This document shows positions 8,636-16,929 of a stretch of 64,000 bases of DNA, in pieces. The stretch is taken from assembly GCA_963806395.1 (NCBI GenBank), contig CAWDYI010000005.1, positions 124,001 through 188,000 on the forward strand, given 5' to 3'. The notes beneath the pieces are model-generated. The model did no database searches. It saw only the letters and a program-made list of their open reading frames with translations, and had not been told where the DNA came from. Source of the stretch: DASSUW01 sp963806395 (GTDB taxonomy: Bacteria; Actinomycetota; Thermoleophilia; Solirubrobacterales; Solirubrobacteraceae). Positions within the stretch are counted from its first letter, which is position 1. Each line of letters begins with the position of its first letter. Made by a program: the position numbers and the translations under genes.

Positions 8636-9213
8636 GACGCGCCCTGTTCGTCGCCGCGCTGCTGGCGGCGTTCGTGCTCCCACAGCCCGCAGCCGCCGGC
8701 CCGACGGCGAAGGACGAGCTCGACAAGGTCATGAATGCGCTCGACCGGATCTGCGACTGGATCGATCTCGCGCAAGCGGTCGGCGCGCAGGTCGATGACG
8801 CCACGAACCTGATCAAGAAACTCGATGTCAACGCCCGCACGAGCAAGAAGAAGGGCTTCCCCGGCGCGCTGCCCGAGAATGCGACGAGCAACGCCAAAGC
8901 CGCGCGGGCCCGAGAGAGCGTCGAGCAGGCGCTCAAGAAACTGCGTGAACTGAAAGCCGAACGCCGGTTCACGGTGAACGGCCGGAGACGACGTGTAGAC
9001 CACATGTACCGGCGGATCCTCATCGAGCTGAAGCACGCTGCACGGATCTCCAGCCGGGACATCCGCCAGTTCAGCGACTACCTCACGAAGGCGCGGGACG
9101 GTCATCTCGTCGTCGCGATCAGGCGCGGCGCGAAGGTCTCGCGTACGAAGGCGCTCAGGCTCGCTCGCATGATGCGCAAAGGCCACCTGGTGCTCCTGTC
9201 ATGCGCGTTCTAA
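8632..9213 (+). CDS. secreted basic helical protein, 193 aa
   Basis: The family is unknown to me. The protein has a Sec signal peptide (ALFVAALLAAFVLPQPAAAG), then a mostly helical, lysine/arginine-rich mature part with only two cysteines (ICDW near the start and LLSC at the very end). A basic cluster (VNGRRRRVDHMYRRI) lies near the middle. ATG 8632 overlaps the stop of the VWA-sortase gene (ATGA), so translation is coupled and the protein is probably produced in fixed ratio to it. It has no LPxTG-like sorting motif; it could be a structural partner or substrate of a non-canonical type. The next gene starts 13 nt before its stop codon. Confidence 0.66.
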   Translation: MRRALFVAALLAAFVLPQPAAAGPTAKDELDKVMNALDRICDWIDLAQAVGAQVDDATNLIKKLDVNARTSKKKGFPGALPENATSNAKAARARESVEQALKKLRELKAERRFTVNGRRRRVDHMYRRILIELKHAARISSRDIRQFSDYLTKARDGHLVVAIRRGAKVSRTKALRLARMMRKGHLVLLSCAF

Positions 9214-9665
9214 CCCTCTCGCTGGTGCTCGCCTGCGCCGCCATCGCGGCCTGCGGCGGGGACGACACGTCCGTCCAGATCGCGTCGCCGACGGAGTCCC
9301 TGGCGACTCCCACGCCCATGCCGACGCGCACGCCCATGCCAACACCCACACCCGCTCCGGTCGAGTCTTACTGCGAAGTCGCCGCCGAGCTTCACGATGA
9401 GCTCGACGATCCCCGCCACGACGTGACGGTCGAAGAGGTCGGAACGCTCGAGCTCGAGCGCGAGATCGCAGCCGTCTGGAACGAGCGGGCACCCCGCCTC
9501 GCGGCCACCGCGCCCTCGGAGCTGAAGGACGACCTCGCGGCCGTCGACCGGTATCACGACGCGCTGCTGTCCGGCGAGGAGGGAGTCGAGGCCGACACCG
9601 CGCTGCTGCGAGTGCTCGACTACCACGAGACGCGATGTGTCCGCGGGGAGCTCGCGGACAGGTGA
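9201..9665 (+). CDS. lipoprotein with Thr/Pro-rich stalk
   Basis: This 154-aa product has a lipoprotein signal (LVLACAAIAACGG), then a stalk of repeated Pro-Thr units (PTPMPTRTPMPTPTPAP, about residues 37-54) typical of wall-spanning linkers, then a small helical domain with two cysteines (SYCEVAAELHDEL and ETRCVRG) that could form a disulfide. It overlaps the preceding gene by 13 nt and is the last gene of the VWA-sortase operon. The stalk suggests the C-terminal domain is held outside the membrane, possibly next to the sortase or its partner. No known domain was recognised. Confidence 0.68.
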   Translation: MRVLTLSLVLACAAIAACGGDDTSVQIASPTESLATPTPMPTRTPMPTPTPAPVESYCEVAAELHDELDDPRHDVTVEEVGTLELEREIAAVWNERAPRLAATAPSELKDDLAAVDRYHDALLSGEEGVEADTALLRVLDYHETRCVRGELADR

Positions 9666-9676
9666 CCGCCGCCGAC

Positions 9677-10249
9677 CTAGATCGGGATTCCCCACAAGGG
9701 GAACCAGCGCTCGAGCTCGGCCTCGACGGGGAGGTCGAGGCCGATCTGCGCCTTCAGCCGCAGCTCGCGCTCGTTGTCGCGCTTCTGATCTCCCCCGGCG
9801 GGGACGAACGGGTAGAAGGAGCCGCGCTTGTAATTGTAGATCCAGTACAGCGGGCGGTCCTTCTCGTCCCGGAACGCGAACACGGCCGTCAGGATGCGGT
9901 CGCCGTAGCCGCCGGCCTGGAGCGCGCTCGAGACGGCGTTGACGCCGACCACGAGGTCCTCGAAGTCCGGGTCGACGAGGACCATCCAGCGGTAGCCGAA
10001 CTCGTCGTCGGTGCTGTCGATCGTCGTGCCGGTGTCCTCGCCGGTCCCGCGCACGACCTCCTCCATGTCCTTGACGATCCCGTCGAAGTCGGAGGTGGCG
10101 AGCGGCTGGAAGACGATCGCGGCCTTGCCGGAGCTGCGGAGCGAAAGCTCCATCTCCATCTTCACGTACGCGGTGCTCATCGCAAACAGCCGGTCCGGCG
10201 CCGGCTGCTTGAGCTCCCGCTTGCCGCGCAGGATGTCGAGGAAGCCCAC
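9677..10249 (-). CDS. pspAB: PspA-associated protein PspAB
   Basis: The 190-aa protein begins MGFLDILRGKRELKQPAPDRLFA and carries the EFGYRWMVLVDPDFEDLVVGVNAVSSAL and FYPFVPAGG segments characteristic of the PspAB family, which in actinobacteria and archaea is coded beside the membrane protease HtpX. GTG 10249 lies immediately after the htpX stop codon, so the two genes form one minus-strand operon. It is soluble, with no signal peptide. The function is thought to lie in membrane-stress handling together with PspA (2865) and PspAA (3647); no enzymatic motif is evident. Confidence 0.82.
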   Translation of the reverse strand: MGFLDILRGKRELKQPAPDRLFAMSTAYVKMEMELSLRSSGKAAIVFQPLATSDFDGIVKDMEEVVRGTGEDTGTTIDSTDDEFGYRWMVLVDPDFEDLVVGVNAVSSALQAGGYGDRILTAVFAFRDEKDRPLYWIYNYKRGSFYPFVPAGGDQKRDNERELRLKAQIGLDLPVEAELERWFPLWGIPI

Positions 10250-11155
10250 CTACGCCGCCAGCGAGCCCTGGAGCTGTGCCTCGAGCCGCTGCAGGGCCTC
10301 GATCCGCTTCTCCATCGGCGGGTGCGTCGCGAACAGGCCCGAGACCTTGCCCTTGGCGGCCGGGAAGATGAAGAACGCCTGCAGCTCGCTGGAGGCGCGG
10401 AGGTCCTTCTGCGGGATCTGGCTCATTCCGCTGGAGATCTTCTGCAGCGCCGAGGCGAGCGCGCTCGGCCGGCCGGTGATGATCGCCGCGCCGCGGTCGG
10501 CCGCGAACTCGCGATAGCGCGAGAGCATCTGCATGAGCAGGAACGAGACCACGTAGACCACGAGCGAGACGAGCAGCAGCACCATGAAGCTCGGGTTGTC
10601 GTCGTCGTCGCCGTAGGAGGCGCCGCCGCCGAACAGGAAGCCGAACTGCACGATGAAGGCGGCGATCGTGGCGAAGAAGCCGGCGATCGTCATCACCGCC
10701 ACGTCGCGGTTGGCGACGTGGGTGAGCTCGTGCGCCATCACGCCCTCGAGCTCCGCCGGGCTCAGCAGCTCCATGATCCCGGTGGTGGCGCACACGGTCG
10801 CCGACTTCGGCGAGCGGCCGAGCGCGAACGCGTTCGGCATCCGCGTGTTGGCGACGGCCACCTTCGGCTTGGGCAGGTCGGCCTGCACGCACAGCCGCTC
10901 GACCATCGCGTGCAGCTGCGGGGCCTCCTGCGGCGTCACGACGCGAGCGCCCATGGCGGCGAGCGCGAGCTTGTCCGACGCGAACAGGTTGGCGAGCGCG
11001 AGGCCGCCGGCGATCACGGCCACGAGAGCGCCGTTCGCACCCGAGGCGAGCAGCACGACGACGAAGACCACGTACACGACGCCGAGTAGGAACAGCGTCG
11101 TCGCCATGCGGACCTGCAGGCCGGTGTCCTTGCCAAAAGATGTGGGTCTGGGCAT
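10250..11155 (-). CDS. htpX: M48 family zinc metalloprotease HtpX
   Basis: HtpX is a membrane-embedded zinc protease for quality control of membrane proteins. The product shows the metal motif MAHELTHVANRD (HExxH) with the downstream glutamate in REFAADRGAA, two N-terminal membrane helices (ATTLFLLGVVYVVFVVVLLA and GALVAVIAGGLALANLF) and two more after the active site. The cytosolic NTRMPNAFALGRSPKSATVCAT block is typical. I start at ATG 11155 (MPRPTSFGKDTGLQVRM), which fits family N-termini; the frame is open to 11245. It is followed directly by pspAB. The divergent c-di-AMP riboswitch region lies upstream. Confidence 0.88.
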   Translation of the reverse strand: MPRPTSFGKDTGLQVRMATTLFLLGVVYVVFVVVLLASGANGALVAVIAGGLALANLFASDKLALAAMGARVVTPQEAPQLHAMVERLCVQADLPKPKVAVANTRMPNAFALGRSPKSATVCATTGIMELLSPAELEGVMAHELTHVANRDVAVMTIAGFFATIAAFIVQFGFLFGGGASYGDDDDNPSFMVLLLVSLVVYVVSFLLMQMLSRYREFAADRGAAIITGRPSALASALQKISSGMSQIPQKDLRASSELQAFFIFPAAKGKVSGLFATHPPMEKRIEALQRLEAQLQGSLAA

Positions 11156-11220
11156 TTGCACAGATGGTGGCAGACCCCCAGGGCCGTTGATGAACTTATT
11201 AACCACCACCGGAGGCGCTG

Positions 11221-11226
11221 GTAGAT
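11221..11226 (+). promoter_or_regulatory. -10 box before the second c-di-AMP riboswitch
   Basis: TAGATT-like sequence (reading TAGATT at about 11222-11227) lies 7-8 nt before the first paired segment of the riboswitch, as expected if transcription starts at its 5' end. No convincing -35 was identified. Confidence 0.35.
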
Positions 11227-11233
11227 TGCGGCT

Positions 11234-11362
11234 TGCCGAATCCACGGGTCACCAGGCCGTGGAGTGGGGGAACCAGGGAAGTTCCGGGGCGAATCGCGGT
11301 CTGCTGGCCGCGTAGCGCATGGCGCGAGCCCGTCAGCTAACCCCGCAGGCACACGGGAAATG
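11234..11362 (+). promoter_or_regulatory. c-di-AMP riboswitch (ydaO/yuaA type)
   Basis: The element repeats the signature of the first riboswitch: GTGGGGGAACCAGGG, GGGGCGAAT, and the diagnostic GCCCGTCAGCTAACCCCG at about 11328-11345. It precedes an M23 endopeptidase gene. Beyond it a small hairpin (CCTGCA, loop TGT, TGCAGG, about 11399-11413) could belong to the expression platform. In other Gram-positive bacteria c-di-AMP binding lowers expression of such wall hydrolases. Confidence 0.88.
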
Positions 11363-11470
11363 TCTTTGACCGGCTCGTCGCGCACACGCGGAAAACCCCT
11401 GCATGTTGCAGGATTCCTTGCACGCTCCATAACGAGGGGCCGTGTGCTGGTCCCTGGGGCCGGGGGCGCC

Positions 11471-11476
11471 TAGCAT
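11471..11476 (+). promoter_or_regulatory. possible internal -10 box of the M23 peptidase gene
   Basis: TAGCAT lies exactly 10 nt before ATG 11487, the same geometry seen before several other genes in this window. If used, it would make a leaderless transcript that bypasses the riboswitch. It also covers the alternative ATG at 11475. Confidence 0.4.
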
Positions 11477-11486
11477 GGCCCGCCGC

Positions 11487-12674
11487 ATGGGTAGACGACT
11501 CAGCCTCCTGCTCGCGGTGGCGGTACTGCCGCTCGCGCTGTGGGCAGCCCTCCCGCTCGTCTCCTCGGGCGAGAGCCCGCAGGAGATCCAGCGCAAGATC
11601 GAGCAGAAGCGCGCGGAGATCGAGCAGAAGAAGGGCCGCGAGCGCGTCCTGACGTCCGACATCAGCGCCGTCACGAGCCGGATCGGCAACCTCCAGGCCG
11701 ACATCACCGTGCTGCAGACCCGGCAGGTACGGCTGCAGACGAGCCTGGACGCCAAGCGCGCCGAGCTGGCGCAGATCCAGGAGGACCTGCGGCGGGAGCG
11801 GCTGCGGCTCGCCCGGCTCCGGCAGCGCCTCGCCGAGGCGCGCGTGCTGCTCGCCAACCGCCTCGTCCAGATGTACAAGGCCGACGAGCCCGACATCGTC
11901 ACGGTCGTGCTCGAGTCCGACGGCTTCGCCGACCTGCTCGAGCGGACCGAGTTCCTGCAGCGCGTCTCGGACGGGGACGCGCGGCTGATCGCGCGCGTGA
12001 CCGATGCGAAGGCGGAGGCCACGGCCACCGCCGCCCGGCTCGACAAGCTCGAGAAGCGCGCCGCCGAGGTCGCCCGCGCGATCGAGCAGGAGGTCACGCA
12101 GGTCGAGGCCGTCAAGGTCGACCTCGTGGACCGGCGCGACCGCTTCGCGGCGGTGCGGTCGGAGAAGGCGGGGATCCTCGCGAGCACGCGGGCGAGCCGA
12201 CACGAGCTCGAGGAGCACGTCGACGCGCTCGAGCGCGAGCAGTCGGCGATCCTGGCCAAGCTGCAGGGCTCCTCGTCGCCGGCCGCCGGCCCGATCCAGG
12301 GCGGGTCCGGGGGCCTGATCTGGCCCGTCAGCGGCCCGATCACCGGCGTGTTCGGCGAGGCGCGGCCGGGCCATATGCACGCCGGGATCGACATCGCCGT
12401 GCCGATCGGGACGCCGATGCGCGCTGCAGCCTCCGGCCGCGTGGCGATCGCGGGCTGGACCGGCGGCTACGGCAACTACACGTGCATTCAGCACGCCGGC
12501 TCGCTGTCCACGTGCTACGGCCACCAGAACAGCATCGGCGTCTCCGTCGGGCAGTCGGTCAGCCAGGGCCAGGTGATCGGAGCGACCGGTAACACCGGCA
12601 ACAGCTCGGGGCCGCACGTGCACTTCGAGACCCGGATCAACGGTGCGCCCGTCAACCCGATGAACTACCTGTAG
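11487..12674 (+). CDS. M23 family peptidoglycan endopeptidase with coiled coil
   Basis: The protein has an N-terminal signal/anchor (RRLSLLLAVAVLPLALWAALPLVSSG), a long coiled coil (about residues 30-260) as in EnvC/RipA-type hydrolases, a short Pro/Gly linker and a C-terminal M23 domain. The latter starts WPVSGPITGVFGEARPGHMHAGIDIAVPIGTP (first zinc His and Asp), then YGNYTCIQHAG, and ends GATGNTGNSSGPHVHFETRINGAPVNPMNYL with the HxH zinc motif. All metal ligands are present, so it is probably an active endopeptidase rather than an activator. The start is uncertain: ATG 11487 fits a leaderless promoter, ATG 11475 and GTG 11442 are alternatives. The c-di-AMP riboswitch lies upstream. Confidence 0.88.
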   Translation: MGRRLSLLLAVAVLPLALWAALPLVSSGESPQEIQRKIEQKRAEIEQKKGRERVLTSDISAVTSRIGNLQADITVLQTRQVRLQTSLDAKRAELAQIQEDLRRERLRLARLRQRLAEARVLLANRLVQMYKADEPDIVTVVLESDGFADLLERTEFLQRVSDGDARLIARVTDAKAEATATAARLDKLEKRAAEVARAIEQEVTQVEAVKVDLVDRRDRFAAVRSEKAGILASTRASRHELEEHVDALEREQSAILAKLQGSSSPAAGPIQGGSGGLIWPVSGPITGVFGEARPGHMHAGIDIAVPIGTPMRAAASGRVAIAGWTGGYGNYTCIQHAGSLSTCYGHQNSIGVSVGQSVSQGQVIGATGNTGNSSGPHVHFETRINGAPVNPMNYL

Positions 12675-12696
12675 GCGCAGCTAGCATCATCCGGGC

Positions 12697-13473
12697 ATGC
12701 AGCCCGAGCTTCACGTCTTCGGCATCACGCTCCAGACCTTCGGCCTGATGATGGGCATCGGGTTCGTGGTCGCGGGCGCGGCCGCGGGCCGGTTCCTGAA
12801 GGAGATCGGCAAGCCGGTCGACTGGGCCTACGAGATGGTGTTCGCCGCGCTCGTCGGCGGCATCGTCGGCGCGCGCCTGTGGTGGGTGGCGGAGAACTGG
12901 TCGGACGCGAAGGACGACGTGCTCGGCAGCCTGTTCTCGGGCTCCGGGCTCGTCTGGTACGGCGGCGCGCTGGGCGGCGCGGTGGCCGTGCTCCTGTGGG
13001 CGTGGCGGCGCAACTTCTTCACGCTCCAGATGCTCGACGTGGCGACCGTGCCGCTGGCCGCCGGCTACGCGATCGGTCGCATCGGCTGCCAGCTCGCCGG
13101 CGACGGCGACTACGGCATCCCGTGGGACGGGCCGTGGGCGATGGCGTATCCCAACGGCACGGTGCCGACGACCGACGAGGTCCACCCGACGCCGGTCTAC
13201 GAGGCGATCACGATGCTGCTCGTCGCGGCAGTGCTGTGGCGCTTCCGTCACCGCTGGCGGCCGGGAACGCTGTTCGCGATCTACCTCATCCTGTCGGGTG
13301 CCGAGCGCTTCCTCGTCGAGTTCGTGCGCCGGAACGAGGACGTGCTCCTCGGACTCACCCAGCCGCAGCTCTTCTCGGTCGTGCTGATGGCCGGCGGCGG
13401 CATCTCGCTCTGGTTGCTGAGCCGCCGCGCACCGTCTCCGGCGCCCGCCCGGGCCGCGCGCCAGCGCGCGTGA
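12697..13473 (+). CDS. lgt: prolipoprotein diacylglyceryl transferase
   Basis: Lgt moves diacylglycerol from phosphatidylglycerol to the lipobox cysteine of prelipoproteins. The 258-aa product has about seven membrane helices, the signature ALVGGIVGARLWWVAENW, the segment GLVWYGGALGGAVAV, and the catalytic-region motif AIGRIGCQLAGDGDYG (family GRxGCFLxGDDYG-like). A TAGCAT -10 box (12682-12687) lies 9 nt before ATG 12697, which suggests a leaderless mRNA. It overlaps lysA by 4 nt (GTGA), so it heads the lysine/threonine operon. The window codes for many lipoproteins that need this enzyme. Confidence 0.93.
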   Translation: MQPELHVFGITLQTFGLMMGIGFVVAGAAAGRFLKEIGKPVDWAYEMVFAALVGGIVGARLWWVAENWSDAKDDVLGSLFSGSGLVWYGGALGGAVAVLLWAWRRNFFTLQMLDVATVPLAAGYAIGRIGCQLAGDGDYGIPWDGPWAMAYPNGTVPTTDEVHPTPVYEAITMLLVAAVLWRFRHRWRPGTLFAIYLILSGAERFLVEFVRRNEDVLLGLTQPQLFSVVLMAGGGISLWLLSRRAPSPAPARAARQRA

Positions 13474-14711
13474 CGAACGCATACGCTCCGCAGGCCTTGT
13501 ATCCAGAGGATTCCTCCGTCGACGGCGGCCTGCTCACGATCGGCGGCTGCGATGCGCGCGAGCTGGCGCGCGAGTTCGGGACGCCCGCGTACGTGGTGGC
13601 CGAGGACGACCTGCGGGCACGCGCACGAGCCTTCGCCGGAGCGCTCGCCGACCGCCACGACGGCGCCGGCGAGATCGTGTTCGCCTCGAAGGCGTTCCCG
13701 TGCACGGCGGTGCTGCGCGTGTTCGCCGAGGAGGGCCTGGGCTGCGACGTCGCGTCGGGTGGTGAGCTGCACCTCGCCCTGCGAGCGGGGTTCGATCCCG
13801 CGCGGCTGTACCTGCACGGCAACGCGAAGTCCGAGGCGGAGCTGGCGCTGGCGCTGGAGGCGGGGGTCGGGACGGTCGTGCTCGACAACGAGCAGGACGC
13901 CGACCGCCTGGCGGCGCTCGGAGGCGGGCCGCGCCTGCTCGCCCGCGTGATCCCGGGCGTCGACGCCGACACCCACGAGCACATCCTCACGGGCCAGGCG
14001 GGCTCCAAGTTCGGCATGCTGCCGGACGCCGCGCGGGCGCTCGCCGAACGCGTCGACCTCGCGGGCCTGCACATGCACATCGGCTCGCAGCTGCACTCGC
14101 TCGATCCGTACCGGCGCGCCGTCGCGGCGCTCGCGCAGGTCGGCGACTTCGACGTCTATGACCTCGGCGGCGGCCTCGGCGTGCCGTACGTCGCAGGCGA
14201 CGACGCGGTCACGGCGGACGAGTGGGTCGCGGGCATGGTGGCGGCGGCGCACACCGAGCTGGGCGAGGACGTCTCGCTCGTGCTCGAGCCCGGCCGCGCG
14301 CTGGTCGCCAGCGCCGGCGTGACGCTCTACACGGTCGAATCCGTAAAGCCCGGCCTCGCCGGCGAGCGGATCGTCGCGGTCGACGGCGGGATGTCCGACA
14401 ATCTCAGGCCGATGCTCTACGGCGCCGCCTATGAGGCCGCAGTGGCGGACCGGATGGGCGCCGGCGGCGTCGCCTGCACGGTCGTCGGCAAGCACTGCGA
14501 GTCCGGCGACGTGCTGGTGCGCGACGCGCGGCTGCCCGACCCGCGTCCCGGCGACGTGCTGGTGACGCCGGTGACGGGCGCGTACGGGCACGCGATGGCC
14601 AACAACTACAACGGCGTGCCACGGCCGCCGGTGATCTTCTGCTCGGCCGGCGACGCGCGCGCCGTCGTCCGCCGCGAGACCTACGACGACCTCCATGTCA
14701 GAGACATTTAG
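13470..14711 (+). CDS. lysA: diaminopimelate decarboxylase
   Basis: LysA makes L-lysine from meso-diaminopimelate using pyridoxal phosphate. The 413-aa product shows the PLP lysine in VFASKAF (about residue 74), GLHMHIGSQLHSLDPY, the phosphate-binding GGGLGVPY, LEPGRALVASAG, and the second active-site block GKHCESGDVLV. GTG 13470 overlaps the lgt stop, and the 3' end overlaps hom by 17 nt. Meso-DAP is also a wall building block, so this step competes with peptidoglycan synthesis. Length and motifs are complete. Confidence 0.94.
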   Translation: MTNAYAPQALYPEDSSVDGGLLTIGGCDARELAREFGTPAYVVAEDDLRARARAFAGALADRHDGAGEIVFASKAFPCTAVLRVFAEEGLGCDVASGGELHLALRAGFDPARLYLHGNAKSEAELALALEAGVGTVVLDNEQDADRLAALGGGPRLLARVIPGVDADTHEHILTGQAGSKFGMLPDAARALAERVDLAGLHMHIGSQLHSLDPYRRAVAALAQVGDFDVYDLGGGLGVPYVAGDDAVTADEWVAGMVAAAHTELGEDVSLVLEPGRALVASAGVTLYTVESVKPGLAGERIVAVDGGMSDNLRPMLYGAAYEAAVADRMGAGGVACTVVGKHCESGDVLVRDARLPDPRPGDVLVTPVTGAYGHAMANNYNGVPRPPVIFCSAGDARAVVRRETYDDLHVRDI

Positions 14712-15918
14712 GATCGGCCTGCTCGGGCACGGCACCGTCGGCGCGGCGTTCGAGACGATGCTCGCCGAACGCGCCGACTCGTTCGTCCCGATCACCGGCA
14801 TGCGGCCCGAGATCACCGGCGTGCTGACGCGGTCGCGGGGGACGTTCGAGGAGGTGCTCGAGGGATCGGACCTGATCGTCGAGCTGATCGGCGGCATCGA
14901 GCCGGCGCGCGATTACGTGCTGCGCGCGATGCAGGCCGGGCGCCACGTCGTGTCGGCCAACAAGCTGCTGCTCTCCCAGCACGGCGAGGAGCTGTGGGCG
15001 TGCGCGCGCGAGCACAACGTGCAGCTGCGGTTCGAGGGCGCGGTGGCCGGGGTCGTGCCGGTGATCCGCGTGCTGCAGGAGTCGCTCGCCGCCGCCCGCG
15101 TCGAGCGGATCCACGGCATCGTCAACGGGACGACCAACTACATCCTCACCGAGATGGAGCGCAGCGGGCTCAGCTACGACGACGCGTTGGGGCAGGCGCA
15201 GGGGCTCGGCTACGCCGAGTCCGATCCCACCGACGACGTCACCGGCCGCGACGCCGCCGCCAAGATGGCGATCCTCGCGCGACTCGCCTTCTCCACCCCG
15301 GTGCACCTCGACCAGGTCGTCTACGAGGGCATCCAGCACCTGACCGGCGAGGACATGGAGTACGCGAAGGAGTTCGGGCTGGGGCTGAAGCTGATCGGCA
15401 CCGCCGAGCGGGTCGCGGGCGGGATCAGCGTGCGCGTGCACCCGGCGTTCCTGTACGCCGGGCATCCGCTCGCGTCGGTGCACGGGCCGTTCAACGCGGT
15501 CACGATCGAGTCGGAGGACATCACCGAGGTGACGCTCTCCGGCCCGGGCGCGGGCGGTCCGCAGACCGCGACGGCGGTGCTCGGCGACGTCGTCTCGGCG
15601 ATGATCCCGCCGGCCTCGACCCCGGAGACGACCGATTCGCTGCCGGTGGTCAACGACATCGAGTCCGCCTTCTACCTGCACATGGAGGTCGCCGATCGCC
15701 CGGGGGTGCTCGCGCAGGTCGCCGAGCTGCTCGGGATGCAGGGCGCCTCGATCCGCTCCGTCGTCCAGAAGGGACTTGGCCAGAACGCGCGGCTGGTGCT
15801 GATCCTGCACCCGCTGCTGGAGTCGCGCTTCTACGCCGCGGTGCGGATGATCTCCCAGCTGGACTTCATCCGCTCCGCTCCACGCGCCATCCGGGTGATC
15901 GATGAGGAGTTCACCTAG
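14695..15918 (+). CDS. hom: homoserine dehydrogenase
   Basis: Homoserine dehydrogenase reduces aspartate semialdehyde to homoserine, the branch to threonine and methionine. The 407-aa product has the NAD(P) motif IGLLGHGTVGAAF, the VVSANKLLL catalytic lysine region, VNGTTNYILTEM, and the catalytic YAESDPTDDVTGRDAAAKMAIL block. A C-terminal ACT domain (about residues 330-407, starting HMEVADRPGVLAQVAELL) is the usual site of threonine feedback inhibition. It overlaps lysA by 17 nt and thrC by 17 nt, so all are translationally coupled. Confidence 0.95.
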   Translation: MSETFRIGLLGHGTVGAAFETMLAERADSFVPITGMRPEITGVLTRSRGTFEEVLEGSDLIVELIGGIEPARDYVLRAMQAGRHVVSANKLLLSQHGEELWACAREHNVQLRFEGAVAGVVPVIRVLQESLAAARVERIHGIVNGTTNYILTEMERSGLSYDDALGQAQGLGYAESDPTDDVTGRDAAAKMAILARLAFSTPVHLDQVVYEGIQHLTGEDMEYAKEFGLGLKLIGTAERVAGGISVRVHPAFLYAGHPLASVHGPFNAVTIESEDITEVTLSGPGAGGPQTATAVLGDVVSAMIPPASTPETTDSLPVVNDIESAFYLHMEVADRPGVLAQVAELLGMQGASIRSVVQKGLGQNARLVLILHPLLESRFYAAVRMISQLDFIRSAPRAIRVIDEEFT

Positions 15919-16927
15919 CCCCGGCCTGATCGAGCGCTGGCGCGAACGGCTCCCGTTCGCGCCCGGCGACCCTGTTGTGACGCTCGCCGAGGGCTCGACA
16001 CCGCTGGTGCTGGCCGAGCGCGTGTCCGAGCGGGCGGGCTTCGAGGTGTGGCTGAAGCTCGAGGGCGCGAACCCGACCGGCTCGTTCAAGGACCGCGGGA
16101 TGACGTGCGCGGTGTCGGCGGCGGTGCGCGAGGGAGCGCAGACGGTGATCTGCGCGTCGACGGGCAACACCGCCGCGAGCGCGGCCGCCTACGCGGCGCG
16201 GGCGGGGCTGACGGGAGCGGTGATCGTGCCCGAGGGCAAGATCGCGACCGGCAAGCTCGCGCAGGCGCTGATGCACGGGGCGCGCGTGATCGCCCTGCGC
16301 GGCAACTTCGACCAGGCGCTGGCACTCGTGCGCGAGCTCGTCCAGCGGCACCCGATCGCGCTCGTGAACTCGGTCAACCCGTACCGGCTGGAGGGCCAGA
16401 AGACGGCCGCGCTGGAGATCGCCGAGGAGCTCGGCACGATCGGCGCGCTCGCGATCCCCGTCGGCAACGCCGGCAACATCACCGCGTACTGGAAGGGGTT
16501 CCAGGAGGTCGACGAGCGCCCGATGATGCTCGGCTTCCAGGCCGAGGGAGCGGCGCCGCTCGTGCTCGGCGAGCCGGTCGCGAACCCGGAGACGGTGGCG
16601 AGCGCGATCCGGATCGGCAACCCGGCGCGGTGGGAGGAGGCGATGGCCGCGATGACCTCCTCGCACGGGGCGGTCCGCGCCGTGTCCGACGAGCAGATCC
16701 TCGACGCCTACCGGTTCCTGGCCGCCCATGAGGGCGTGTTCTGCGAGCCGGCGTCGGCCACCAGCGTGGCGGGCGTGCTCGCCCACGGCGCCCAGGGCGC
16801 CGAGCGCGTCGTCTGCGTGCTCACGGGCCACGGCTTGAAGGACCCGCAGGCGGCGCTCGCGCACGCCGGCTCGGTGGTGCCGTGCGAGCCGGACCTGGGA
16901 GCGGTCGAGTCGGCCGTCATGGGCTGA
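15902..16927 (+). CDS. thrC: threonine synthase
   Basis: Threonine synthase converts O-phosphohomoserine to threonine with PLP. The 341-aa product shows the PLP lysine in NPTGSFKDRGMT, the ASTGNTAASAAAYAARAGL phosphate-binding loop, and VPVGNAG-like IPVGNAGNITAYWKGF. The length fits the short actinobacterial type. It starts at ATG 15902 within the end of hom; two bases separate its stop from the likely GTG start of thrB. Confidence 0.94.
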   Translation: MRSSPSPGLIERWRERLPFAPGDPVVTLAEGSTPLVLAERVSERAGFEVWLKLEGANPTGSFKDRGMTCAVSAAVREGAQTVICASTGNTAASAAAYAARAGLTGAVIVPEGKIATGKLAQALMHGARVIALRGNFDQALALVRELVQRHPIALVNSVNPYRLEGQKTAALEIAEELGTIGALAIPVGNAGNITAYWKGFQEVDERPMMLGFQAEGAAPLVLGEPVANPETVASAIRIGNPARWEEAMAAMTSSHGAVRAVSDEQILDAYRFLAAHEGVFCEPASATSVAGVLAHGAQGAERVVCVLTGHGLKDPQAALAHAGSVVPCEPDLGAVESAVMG

Positions 16928-16929
16928 CC

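Noticed and set aside
9335..9360. Short tandem ACGCCCATGCC-like repeats
   Set aside because: They encode the Pro/Thr stalk of the lipoprotein and are explained by the protein sequence.
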